Counted from the stretch's first letter, positions 1 to 6,726 are shown. The stretch: DNA of 10,318 bases from Legionellaceae bacterium UBA2794 (GCA_002352055.1 DEHS01000080.1:50094-60411); one strand, 5' to 3'. Notes: a model not told the origin generated them from the sequence alone. Numbers and translations: made by a program.

Positions 1-607
1 ATTTACACCATGCAGCCATTATCGATTCCCACAACAATGACTCGGTTCCACCGCAAATTGCCGTAGTTAAATTGCCATAAGTTATTTGTTGATAAGCATT
101 GCCTATAGCCTCGGCGGAAGAAACACACGCATTAGAGCAGGTTGAATTAGGCCCACCAATACCAAATGCAATGGCTATGTGATTCGCTATGGAATTAGGC
201 ATTCCTCTAATGACACTTAAAGGCGGGATTTTTTTCCAGCTTTCTTTGAAAAAAACTTCATAACCTGCTTCCAATTCTGGATGGCCACCAAGACTGGTAC
301 CGATATATGTTCCGGCATTGGTTAGTTCAGATGAGGTTAATTGTGCTTGCTTTACCGCATTATGAGTACAGTATAATGCATATTGTGCGGTTCGAGGAAA
401 GCGTTTGCTTTTGTTATATTCAGGCAGATCTTCCAGAGACAGGTCAGTAATTTCTCCTGCAATTTGGGTAGTATAAGGAGAGGGATCGTAGGCCTGGATT
501 CGTTTTATCCCGCAGGTACCCTGAACTGCCGCATTCCAGAATTTGTTAATTCCTGTACCTATGGATGAGGTAATCTCCATGCCCGTTATAACAACCCTTT
601 TTTTCAT
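1..607 (-). CDS. Beta-ketoacyl-ACP synthase (KAS I/II, FabB/FabF-like), N-terminal 202 residues, cut by window edge
   Basis: Condensing enzyme that would join malonyl-ACP to an acyl chain in fatty-acid or polyketide-like synthesis in the cytoplasm. Translation from the ATG at 607 begins MKKRVVITGMEITSSIG, the usual KAS opening (KRVVITG-G--S-IG). The thiolase-fold N-terminal half is complete up to GGPNSTCSNACVSSAEAIG (residues 151-169), which places the nucleophilic cysteine at Cys161, and to AICGGTES (183-190). The two active-site histidines would lie beyond the window edge. The start is backed by AAGGA six bases upstream. The nucleophile region (TCSNACVSSAEA) differs from the usual housekeeping FabF (SIATAC-SG-H) and FabB (SISSACATSAH) forms, and the stretch around GGTESLLWE resembles FabB more. 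It may be an accessory synthase rather than the essential one. The family is clear; the exact role is not. Confidence 0.88.
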   Translation of the reverse strand, partial: MKKRVVITGMEITSSIGTGINKFWNAAVQGTCGIKRIQAYDPSPYTTQIAGEITDLSLEDLPEYNKSKRFPRTAQYALYCTHNAVKQAQLTSSELTNAGTYIGTSLGGHPELEAGYEVFFKESWKKIPPLSVIRGMPNSIANHIAIAFGIGGPNSTCSNACVSSAEAIGNAYQQITYGNLTTAICGGTESLLWESIMAAWCK

Positions 608-630
608 CAATGATCCTTTCTCAAAGTCTT

Positions 631-659
631 CCTTTAGTTAGACTTAGCAATACTAAAGG
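631..659. repeat. Inverted repeat overlapping the -10 box (possible operator)
   Basis: CCTTTAGT (631-638) and ACTAAAGG (652-659) are perfect 8-base inverted repeats separated by 13 bases. The right arm covers most of the proposed -10 box and the left arm lies in the early transcribed region. That position fits a repressor site, or a weak hairpin at the start of the transcript. No matching regulator can be named. Confidence 0.45.
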
Positions 660-679
660 TCAGGTTTAAATCCTGTCAA
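650..679 (-). promoter_or_regulatory. Candidate sigma70 promoter of the beta-ketoacyl synthase gene
   Basis: On the minus strand a perfect -35 box TTGACA (679-674) is followed after 18 bases by TAGTAT (655-650; four of six match TATAAT). This would start transcription near 643, giving a leader of about 36 bases before the ATG at 607. The gene upstream ends at 720, so the synthase appears to have its own promoter. Inferred from sequence only. Confidence 0.5.
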
Positions 680-707
680 GCCAAATTTACTTTGAAAGGA
701 AACTTTG

Positions 708-733
708 AATTAATTAAAATTATTTAATTAATT
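708..733. repeat. 11-bp perfect A/T-only inverted repeat across the stop codon of the tandem-GNAT gene
   Basis: AATTAATTAAA (708-718) and TTTAATTAATT (723-733) pair perfectly around a 4-base loop. The structure spans the last codons and TAA stop of the acetyltransferase gene (stop at 722-720). It has no G or C and no following U run on the minus strand, so it is not a classical intrinsic terminator. It may still act as a 3' end structure or simply reflect AT-rich composition. Confidence 0.45.
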
Positions 734-1580
734 GCTGTATTTCGATGGACCAATAATCACAGGCATTATGAACCAGAAATCCTAAGCGAGTGTATAAATT
801 TAATGCTCTTTTGTTGTGCGTCTCCACATCGAGACTTATGTGATGAATCCCTTCACTGAGTGCTAAATTAATACAATGTGCAATAAGTGAGGTTCCGATT
901 CCCTTACCCTGTCTATCAGGCATTACCGCGATATCTGAGAGGGTGGCTCCTTGCTCGTCCCATCGGATATGCGCTTTACCCACGACCTTATTTTCGTGAA
1001 AGGCAAGAATAATTTGGTACTCTCTTCCATCCAAAAGCATTTGGAAACGTTCCTGAATGTTATTTTGTTTCTGGGGGAAGCAGGCTTCGTCAAGGGCGCA
1101 TAATAACAGCATGTCATTGGGATTTGCCGTGCGATACGTTAATGATTGCTGATAATCCAGAATAGGATTAAGCTCATTTCTAACCATGTAATATTCACTA
1201 TGCAGGGAAACAAATCCAAGCGTTACCAGCCATTGATTGTTGGTTTTAGCAGGGCTTGAAAATATCAGAGTAGAGTATTGTTGCGATTGAATAAGGGGCA
1301 GAATTTCATATATCAGCTCTTTACCAATCCCTTTACGCCGCACTGCAGGGTGTACCAGTAAACTGACTTCAACTGCCTTATCATAAAAAAAATACACACT
1401 TAAGAAGCCGAGTAACTCATTCTGCGCGTAATAGAACAGACTTGCAGGAAAAGCTCTGGGTTGAACTAAAATATGCGGGTATAAATTTGGAGCGCTGCCG
1501 TCACTTTTTTTGCACAATGCTTCCAATTGTTGCAATTCTTTAAGCTGTTGATCTGTGATTTGATGTGTTTTATTAATCAT
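720..1580 (-). CDS. Tandem GNAT-family N-acetyltransferase (two GNAT domains)
   Basis: Predicted cytoplasmic acetyl-CoA-dependent acetyltransferase of 286 residues made of two GNAT folds. The first domain (about 15-135) carries the acetyl-CoA loop VHPAVRRKGIGKELI (77-91), with R/K-x-G-x-G at 82-86. The second (about 148-280) carries MPDRQGKGIGTSLI (220-233) and the typical late motif NKRALNLYTRLGF (256-268). Both loops look intact, so either domain could bind acetyl-CoA; in many tandem GNATs only one is catalytic. The layout recalls mycothiol synthase MshD, but nothing here points to mycothiol, and the substrate is unknown. It lies 58 bases downstream of msrB on the same strand and may be co-transcribed with it. 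The ATG at 1580 has only a weak ribosome-binding site. Confidence 0.88.
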   Translation of the reverse strand: MINKTHQITDQQLKELQQLEALCKKSDGSAPNLYPHILVQPRAFPASLFYYAQNELLGFLSVYFFYDKAVEVSLLVHPAVRRKGIGKELIYEILPLIQSQQYSTLIFSSPAKTNNQWLVTLGFVSLHSEYYMVRNELNPILDYQQSLTYRTANPNDMLLLCALDEACFPQKQNNIQERFQMLLDGREYQIILAFHENKVVGKAHIRWDEQGATLSDIAVMPDRQGKGIGTSLIAHCINLALSEGIHHISLDVETHNKRALNLYTRLGFLVHNACDYWSIEIQQLIK

Positions 1581-1638
1581 AATTCATCTGATACCCATGC
1601 TTATTAACGTTAATTTTAGCGTGATATGCTTCATATTT

Positions 1639-2163
1639 CTATTTTTTATTAAAAAGAAAAAGATAAGCCCCATAACCACGTTGTACCATTTGTTCTTTAG
1701 GAATAAATTCCAGAGCAGCAGAATTGATACAATATCGCTGACCACCCGGTTTTGGTCCATCATTAAATACATCCCCTAGATGAGAATTAGCATGTTTGGA
1801 TCGAACTTCTGTCGTTGTAAAAAAAAATTTTTTGTGCGCTTTCAAAGTAATAAACTGATTATCAATTGGCTTGGTGAAACTCGGCCAGCCCGTACCTGAT
1901 GAATACTGATCGGTGGAGCTAAATAACGGCTCTCCCGAAACGATATCCACATAAATTCCATCTTTTTTATTATTCCAATAGGGATTTTTAAAAGGGAGTT
2001 CAGTGCCCGCATTTTGCGTTACTTCATATTGTAATGGAGTTAGCTTATTTAAATTAGTTTTACTGCACCAGGTACATTCATTGGCTGGAGGAATTCCGTT
2101 CTGAGCAATGCTTGTATGAAAGAAAGGAAGCAACAACAAACTACCTATTAATACACGCAACAT
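1639..2163 (-). CDS. msrB: Exported peptide-methionine (R)-S-oxide reductase MsrB
   Basis: Reduces the R epimer of methionine sulfoxide in oxidised proteins. Residues 1-20 (MLRVLIGSLLLLPFFHTSIA) form a Sec-type signal peptide with likely cleavage before QNG, so the enzyme should act in the periplasm. The MsrB fold spans about 38-172, with SGEPLFSS (76-83), GTGWPSF (90-96) and RYCINSA (143-149); Cys145 is the catalytic nucleophile. The usual zinc-binding CxxC pairs are missing. The position of the recycling cysteine in the PilB-type enzymes (GCGW) is Thr91 here, while an extra CTWC motif sits at 30-33 in the mature N-terminus and could supply the resolving thiol. The family His of HLGHVF is Asp131 (HLGDVF). 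It is divergent from the ElaA-type gene at 2293. The ATG at 2163 is required for the signal peptide. Confidence 0.93.
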   Translation of the reverse strand: MLRVLIGSLLLLPFFHTSIAQNGIPPANECTWCSKTNLNKLTPLQYEVTQNAGTELPFKNPYWNNKKDGIYVDIVSGEPLFSSTDQYSSGTGWPSFTKPIDNQFITLKAHKKFFFTTTEVRSKHANSHLGDVFNDGPKPGGQRYCINSAALEFIPKEQMVQRGYGAYLFLFNKK

Positions 2164-2194
2164 ATGATACTCTGTGTCATTCTTATATTGGTTA

Positions 2195-2200
2195 ATTATA
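2195..2200 (-). promoter_or_regulatory. Candidate -10 box for msrB in the divergent intergenic region
   Basis: A perfect TATAAT lies on the minus strand at 2200-2195, 31 bases before the msrB ATG. The -35 region 17 bases upstream (GAAGAA) is poor, so this is a weak call. On the other strand another TATAAT (2243-2248) lies 44 bases before the ElaA-type gene, also without a good -35 box. The rest of 2164-2292 is AT-rich and includes a 12-base palindrome at 2246-2257. Confidence 0.3.
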
Positions 2201-2292
2201 GAACAATTGCCGGATTTTTCTTCTTTTAGTGGATAATCAGTTTATAATTTTAAAATTAAATTATTGAACACAAATCAGGGTATGCATAAAAC

Positions 2293-2730
2293 ATGAAAAT
2301 TAACGTACAAAAGGTTAGTGACTCTAAAGCCATGGACGCATGTTTAGCAATACGTCATGTGGTATTTGTCGAAGGACAGAATGTTCCTTTAAACGAAGAA
2401 CTGGATGGCAAGGATAAAGACAGTGAGCATTATCTGCTGAACGTCGATAACCATCCTGTGGGAGTGGCTCGCGTTCGTTATCTTTCTGATTTTGCTAAAA
2501 TTGAACGTGTTGCTGTGCTTGATTCTTTGCAAGGGAGAGGTCTGGGGAAATACCTCATGGAGTTTATATTAAACGATCTCGCATGTAACACCTCTTTAAA
2601 GTCAGTGAAATTAAGCTCTCAAATTAGTGCCATTTCGTTTTACGAAAAATTGGGTTTTATTGTGTGCAGTGATGAATATATTGATGCGGGTATCCCTCAT
2701 AAAGATATGAAATTAATGCTAAGAGATTAA
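2293..2730 (+). CDS. ElaA/YjcF-type GNAT N-acetyltransferase
   Basis: Small single-domain acetyltransferase of 145 residues, the normal size for the ElaA/YjcF group. Family marks are the N-terminal IRHVVFVEGQNVPLNEELDGKD (from residue 20), the acetyl-CoA pyrophosphate loop Q-G-R-G-L-G (80-85), SAISFYEKLGF (112-122) and the C-terminal GIPHKDM (133-139). The substrate is not established for this group, so only acetyl-CoA-dependent acylation can be claimed. It is transcribed away from msrB and leads into phrB 56 bases downstream, possibly as one unit. The ribosome-binding site is poor: AGGG at 2277-2280 lies 12 bases before the ATG. Confidence 0.9.
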   Translation: MKINVQKVSDSKAMDACLAIRHVVFVEGQNVPLNEELDGKDKDSEHYLLNVDNHPVGVARVRYLSDFAKIERVAVLDSLQGRGLGKYLMEFILNDLACNTSLKSVKLSSQISAISFYEKLGFIVCSDEYIDAGIPHKDMKLMLRD

Positions 2731-2786
2731 GTAAAGAAGAATCTTAGGGTATAGTGTGACCTAACTAAAAATTATCGATGGTTCCT

Positions 2787-4202
2787 ATGACAACAGCAAT
2801 TTTTTGGTTCAGACAAGATCTTCGATTGCATGATAATCCTGGATTAACGTTAGCCTGTAAAACCCACCAAAAAATCATCCCTTTATACATTAATGAAATG
2901 GAGCCCTCACTCGAATTGGGTGGTGCGCAACACTGGTGGCTACATCATTCCCTGATAAGCTTAAAAGCAGCCCTGGAAAAGGTTCACCTGGATTTATTTT
3001 GTTTTAGGGCAGAACCGCTCACTTTATTAAAACAGCTGATCAAAACAAATAAAATAGATGCGGTGTACTGGAACCGCTGTTATGAGCCTGTGATCAGTGC
3101 ACGTGATAAGCATATTAAAGAGGAGTTAAAGTCACTGGGAATTACTGTCATTAGCTGTAATGGCAGTTTATTACACGAGCCTTGGGAAGTTCTGAATCAA
3201 GGTGGTTCTTTCTTTAAAGTGTTTACTCCCTATTGGCGACAGTGTGTTCGACAAATGAATATGAGGCCGCTAATGGAAGTAATTGATTGGCCGACTCTGG
3301 TACCAATTAAGGGAGAGGACATTGGTGACTGGAATTTATTACCGCAAAAACCGAATTGGGCTAAAGAATTTCCCCTCTATTGGCAACCGGGTGAACAAGG
3401 GGCGCAATTAAAATTAAAAGAATTTTTACATCATGCTCTGGAGGGATATAAGGAGCATCGTAACGAACCAGCAACATCAGGTACGTCACGTTTATCTCCT
3501 CACCTGCACTTTGGGGAAATAAGTCCGCAACAAATCTGGACTGCAGTGCATGAAGCTATGAATCAGCCCGGTTGTGATTTAAATTCGGCTCAGACATTCC
3601 TCTCAGAACTTGGCTGGCGCGAGTTTTCCTATAATTTGCTTTATCATTTTCCCAAGCTGATGACACACAATTTTAAAGACCAATTTGATCGCTTTCCCTG
3701 GCAAAACGATGAGAGTAATTTACACAAGTGGCAGCGAGGAATTACTGGCTATCCTCTTGTGGATGCAGGTATGCGTGAATTATGGGTTACGGGATACATG
3801 CATAACCGGGTCAGGATGATCGTGGCGTCGTTTTTAACCAAACATTTAATGATAGATTGGCGCAAAGGTGCCGCCTGGTTTTGGGATACCTTGCTTGATG
3901 CCGATTTGGCCAATAACTCAGCGAGTTGGCAATGGGTAGCGGGGTCTGGGGCAGATGCCTCGCCCTATTATCGAATTTTTAATCCCATACTGCAGGGGGA
4001 GAAATTTGATCCTCAGGGTGAATACGTGCGGCGTTGGATTCCTGAACTAAAATCGGTACCGTCAAAATGGATTCATCATCCCTGGGATGCCCCAGCCCAT
4101 GAGCTGCCTATTACTTTAGGAGTCGATTATCCTTTACCCATTGTTGATCATATTTTGGCGCGAGAGGTTGCACTTGCAAGCTATCAACAGATAAAAGGCT
4201 AA
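2787..4202 (+). CDS. phrB: Deoxyribodipyrimidine photolyase (class I CPD photolyase)
   Basis: Light-driven flavoenzyme that splits cyclobutane pyrimidine dimers in DNA. The protein is 471 residues, like E. coli PhrB (472). An N-terminal antenna domain (MTTAIFWFRQDLRL, about 1-130) precedes the FAD-binding domain (about 200-465) with TSRLSPHLHFGEIS, GYPLVDAGMRELW, GYMHNRVRM and NNSASWQWVAG. The residues used for electron transfer, Trp381, Trp358 and Trp305, match the E. coli triad (382/359/306). The lesion-contacting Trp277 and Glu274 in SELGWREF are also kept. I chose the ATG at 2787 because it aligns exactly with the E. coli start; an in-frame ATG nine bases earlier (2778) is possible, and neither has a strong ribosome-binding site. 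Which antenna pigment it uses is not decided by the sequence. It ends two bases from the convergent permease gene. Confidence 0.96.
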   Translation: MTTAIFWFRQDLRLHDNPGLTLACKTHQKIIPLYINEMEPSLELGGAQHWWLHHSLISLKAALEKVHLDLFCFRAEPLTLLKQLIKTNKIDAVYWNRCYEPVISARDKHIKEELKSLGITVISCNGSLLHEPWEVLNQGGSFFKVFTPYWRQCVRQMNMRPLMEVIDWPTLVPIKGEDIGDWNLLPQKPNWAKEFPLYWQPGEQGAQLKLKEFLHHALEGYKEHRNEPATSGTSRLSPHLHFGEISPQQIWTAVHEAMNQPGCDLNSAQTFLSELGWREFSYNLLYHFPKLMTHNFKDQFDRFPWQNDESNLHKWQRGITGYPLVDAGMRELWVTGYMHNRVRMIVASFLTKHLMIDWRKGAAWFWDTLLDADLANNSASWQWVAGSGADASPYYRIFNPILQGEKFDPQGEYVRRWIPELKSVPSKWIHHPWDAPAHELPITLGVDYPLPIVDHILAREVALASYQQIKG

Positions 4203-4204
4203 TT

Positions 4205-5485
4205 TTAACTTATTATAAAAAACAGCACGAACACCAAACTTAAAATGAGTACTAATGGATTTAATTTTTGGCGAGTGAGTAATTTCAGCAGGGCATAAAG
4301 AATAATCCCTCCACCGATTCCATCTGCGATAGAGGCGGTGAAAGGAATCATCATTATAGTAACCATACAAGGGGCGGTTTCGCTGATGTCCTTTAATTTC
4401 ATATCGGATAAATGCTTCATCATGCAACAGGCGACATAAAGTAAAGCAGGCCCTACGGCAAAACCTGGGATCATTTTTGCCAAAGGGAAAAAGAAAAGCA
4501 TGAGGATAAACCCTGCGGCAATAACTAAAGCAGTCAGTCCGGTTCGACCGCCCGCTTCGATGCCAGTAGCCGATTCAATATAAGGGGAGGTACTTGCAGA
4601 GCCTAGCAGCCCGGCTAGGGTTGATGCGGCTGCATCGGCAGTTAAACTATGGCTCAAACGTTGGGGATAGCTGGCCTGTTGTTTGAAAACGGTAGGGTTT
4701 AATAAACCGATTAAAGTGCCGGTAGCATCAAACACTGCAATGAGAAAGAAGGTGAAAATCGCTTTAAGTGCCGTTGCACTGGTTAATCCGGAAAAATCAA
4801 GTTTTAAAAAGGTGGGTTCTATGGATGGAGGCAAGGCTATCATTCCCTGCCAGGAAGTTATTCCCAAGAGTAAACTTAAGAGACTAATACTCAAGATACC
4901 AATTATTATTGCACCCGGAATTCGATAGTAGTCGAGGGTAAGAATAAGTAAAAAACCTAAAAAAAACAGACCACTTTCACGGGTAGTAATAGAACCAAGG
5001 CGCATTAGGTTATGCTGATCTTCGACAATAATATGATTGGTTTGAAGAGCAATCAGGGCAATTAGTAAACTAATTCCTATCAAGATTGCAATTTGCAAAT
5101 TATGGGGTATTGCTTCGATAAGCAATCGCCTTAAGCTGGTCAACGTGATTAGAAAGAAAAGTAGTCCGGAAATAAATACCATGGCCAAAGCATGTTGCCA
5201 GTCAATGCCCAAACCCAGCACTACGCTGTATGAAAAATATATGTTTAATGCCATTCCAGGTGCTACCCCAATGGGGGTGTTAGCCATAATACCGGTCAGA
5301 GCACAGGCGAATGCGGTTACAAGACATGTGGCAGTAAATACAGCTCCCTGATCCATTCCTGCATCATGAAGAATAGTGGGATTAACAAAGGCAATATAGA
5401 CCATGGTTAAAAAAGTGGTTATTCCTGCCAGAATTTCCGTCCGTAGAGTGGTGCCTTTGAGGAAATAATTTGATAATTTATCCAT
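4205..5485 (-). CDS. NCS2-family nucleobase permease (AzgA/GhxP-like)
   Basis: Inner-membrane, probably proton-coupled importer of purine bases, by family. The 426-residue protein is hydrophobic throughout, with roughly 12-14 membrane segments. Family landmarks are the N-terminal LRTEILAGITTFLTMVYIAFVNP (from residue 14), the substrate-region motif GVAPGMALNIYF (73-84), VFDATGTLIG (251-260) and SPYIESATGIEAGGRTGLT (300-318). In the usual AzgA/GhxP proteins the first substrate motif reads PGMGLNAYF or PGMGLNAFF; here the Gly and Ala are Ala79 and Ile82, so specificity (adenine, or guanine/hypoxanthine) should not be assumed. GAGG lies about eight bases before the ATG at 5485. The gene follows the RMD1-family gene after 14 bases, so co-transcription is likely. 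The 3' end is two bases from that of phrB, leaving no room for a terminator between them. Confidence 0.93.
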   Translation of the reverse strand: MDKLSNYFLKGTTLRTEILAGITTFLTMVYIAFVNPTILHDAGMDQGAVFTATCLVTAFACALTGIMANTPIGVAPGMALNIYFSYSVVLGLGIDWQHALAMVFISGLLFFLITLTSLRRLLIEAIPHNLQIAILIGISLLIALIALQTNHIIVEDQHNLMRLGSITTRESGLFFLGFLLILTLDYYRIPGAIIIGILSISLLSLLLGITSWQGMIALPPSIEPTFLKLDFSGLTSATALKAIFTFFLIAVFDATGTLIGLLNPTVFKQQASYPQRLSHSLTADAAASTLAGLLGSASTSPYIESATGIEAGGRTGLTALVIAAGFILMLFFFPLAKMIPGFAVGPALLYVACCMMKHLSDMKLKDISETAPCMVTIMMIPFTASIADGIGGGIILYALLKLLTRQKLNPLVLILSLVFVLFFIIS

Positions 5486-5499
5486 AAATCAGCCTCTAC

Positions 5500-6306
5500 T
5501 TAAAAATGGAAATTCATAACCGCAATGATAATTTCCAGGGTAATTAAAACAATAATTATTATTTCAAGATTATGACCGTGCCGGCTTTCAAGATAACCAT
5601 TAAACATTTCAAAAATTTCATTGAGCGTATCAAGCCGATGGTTGATGGCATTTACCCGTCTTTGTATGTGTAAGTAACGTTCGAGCATGATGAAGTGCTC
5701 TTCAAGAGTCGGATGTTGCCAAAAATATTTGGGGTGATAAAGAAAATTACTGATAAGATTCATCTCACTTTTAGCCCCTAAAATTTCCCCAATAATTTGC
5801 TGAATTTGTTTGCGACTAATTGGCATTTCACCTTTATGAGAAAGGCTTTGAATCATGGGATTATATTTTTCAATTAAAGCATCAATGATGGTTTCAAAAT
5901 ATTGTAATTTTACTGATTGTGAAAATCCATAGGACAGGCTTAGTTTCAATTCTTCACTGTCGTTATCCATAGTCAGGCAATCGACATCAAAAAAATCATG
6001 AGGTTCTATGGCTGTTTTATCACCAAGTTGATAATGAAATTCGTCGTGTACTAATAAAGCGACAGGTTTATCGATAAGTTGTTTTATTGTATTTAAATAT
6101 TCACTAATTTCGTACCGTTTAATTCCCCAGGAAACTACCGTCCCGTTTTTAAAAATATACATAGTATGGTTCGGATTGATTCGAGAGGATAACTTGAATA
6201 CGTCACGACTTTTCACCGAATTGTACGTGGTCGATGAGTGTTTAAAGTGATTATCAAGACGTGTTAAATCAATTGATTTAGCAACGCAAAAACTTAAGCA
6301 TTCCAT
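5500..6306 (-). CDS. RMD1/DUF155 (YagE) family protein with C-terminal membrane anchor
   Basis: 268-residue member of the RMD1/DUF155 family, known from yeast Rmd1/Rmd8-type proteins and widespread in bacteria with no settled biochemical role. Recognisable parts are the N-terminal CLSFCVAKSIDL, IFKNGTVVSWGI (51-62), LSLSYGFSQSVKLQYFETIID (from 122), ISRKQIQQIIGEILGAKSEMNL (from 163), a charged helical stretch RVNAINHRLDTLNEIFEMF (217-235) and one membrane segment at about 248-265, leaving a very short tail. The bulk should face the cytoplasm. The reading frame is open to a TTG at 6324, but the ATG at 6306 fits the family start and is preferred; the nearest AGG is 13 bases upstream. It is followed closely by the permease gene. 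Family assignment is firm, function unknown. Confidence 0.87.
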   Translation of the reverse strand: MECLSFCVAKSIDLTRLDNHFKHSSTTYNSVKSRDVFKLSSRINPNHTMYIFKNGTVVSWGIKRYEISEYLNTIKQLIDKPVALLVHDEFHYQLGDKTAIEPHDFFDVDCLTMDNDSEELKLSLSYGFSQSVKLQYFETIIDALIEKYNPMIQSLSHKGEMPISRKQIQQIIGEILGAKSEMNLISNFLYHPKYFWQHPTLEEHFIMLERYLHIQRRVNAINHRLDTLNEIFEMFNGYLESRHGHNLEIIIIVLITLEIIIAVMNFHF

Positions 6307-6333
6307 GATAGTGACAACCTGCAAGATAAATCA

Positions 6334-6367
6334 GGCGTTTGTTCACGATAAAAAGGAGGCAAACGCC
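6334..6367 (-). promoter_or_regulatory. GC-rich inverted repeat in the leader of the RMD1-family gene
   Basis: GGCGTTTG (6334-6341) and CAAACGCC (6360-6367) are perfect 8-base arms with an 18-base loop. On the minus-strand transcript the loop begins CCTCC, and a downstream AGG near the start codon is the best ribosome-binding candidate. No U run follows, so it does not look like a terminator of the regulator gene. A possible -10 box TATACT lies just upstream at 6387-6382, without a good -35. It could be a leader hairpin or an operator. Confidence 0.4.
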
Positions 6368-6404
6368 ATCTATTAGGGTCGAGTATATCGTATTTTGGAT
6401 AAGA

Positions 6405-6674
6405 TTACACGCTCTCAATAGTCTCCCGGCCTGGATAAGCTTTCTTTCTATCCACGGCGCCACCTAACCATTGAGGACAGACTTCTAATATTTCAGCAAT
6501 TTTATCCAGTTGCTCATGATTAGGAAGAATGTGGCCAAAAATCATAGAATTTGCCAAGTGACGTGTCACGCCAAATACTTTAGATACCGCTTTGGTTTTT
6601 TCAGTTAATTCTTCCGGAAAACCTAGGGTAGCTAATTCGCGGTTAAAGCGTTGGGAAAACACTTTACTATTCAT
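6405..6674 (-). CDS. Small phage-repressor-like (Cro/C1, XRE) HTH DNA-binding protein
   Basis: 89-residue predicted transcriptional regulator. A helix-turn-helix spans about 23-48 (KTKAVSKVFGVTRHLANSMI), followed by P-N-H-E-Q-L-D-K-I-A-EILEV-PQWL (51-70), the usual ending of phage-repressor-type HTH domains. There is no obvious sensor or peptidase domain, and the tail (71-89) is short and charged. The reading frame is open upstream to 6746, but the ATG at 6674 is chosen because GGAG lies seven bases before it and the protein then begins just ahead of the HTH fold. It sits 98 bases upstream of the RMD1-family/permease pair on the same strand and could control itself or that pair; this is inference. 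No toxin partner is adjacent. Confidence 0.75.
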   Translation of the reverse strand: MNSKVFSQRFNRELATLGFPEELTEKTKAVSKVFGVTRHLANSMIFGHILPNHEQLDKIAEILEVCPQWLGGAVDRKKAYPGRETIESV

Positions 6675-6702
6675 TTTCTCACTCCATGAAAAAATTGAGA
6701 AT

Positions 6703-6726
6703 TCAGCTCTCTTCTTGAGATGCTGA
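6703..6726 (-). promoter_or_regulatory. Hairpin in the leader of the HTH regulator gene
   Basis: On the minus strand TCAGC-A-TCTC, a five-base loop (AAGAA) and GAGA-GCTGA form a nine-pair stem with one bulged A. It ends 28 bases before the ATG at 6674 and lies downstream of the proposed promoter, so it would be in the transcript. Possible roles are mRNA stability or translation control. Confidence 0.35.

Noticed and set aside
383..568. Plus-strand open frame of 61 codons
   Set aside because: Lies wholly inside the beta-ketoacyl synthase gene on the other strand, resembles no known family and has no convincing ribosome-binding site.
1603..1614. 12-base palindrome ATTAACGTTAAT between msrB and the tandem-GNAT gene
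   Set aside because: Perfect but short and AT-rich, with no clear promoter boxes beside it; not enough to call an operator.
4134..4427. Minus-strand open frame across the phrB/permease junction
   Set aside because: Overlaps the ends of two well-supported genes in another frame and has no family features; a shadow frame.
6405..6674. Antitoxin of a toxin-antitoxin pair
   Set aside because: No small toxin-like gene adjoins it; neighbours are the RMD1-family protein and, 272 bases away, the EAL-HDOD gene.
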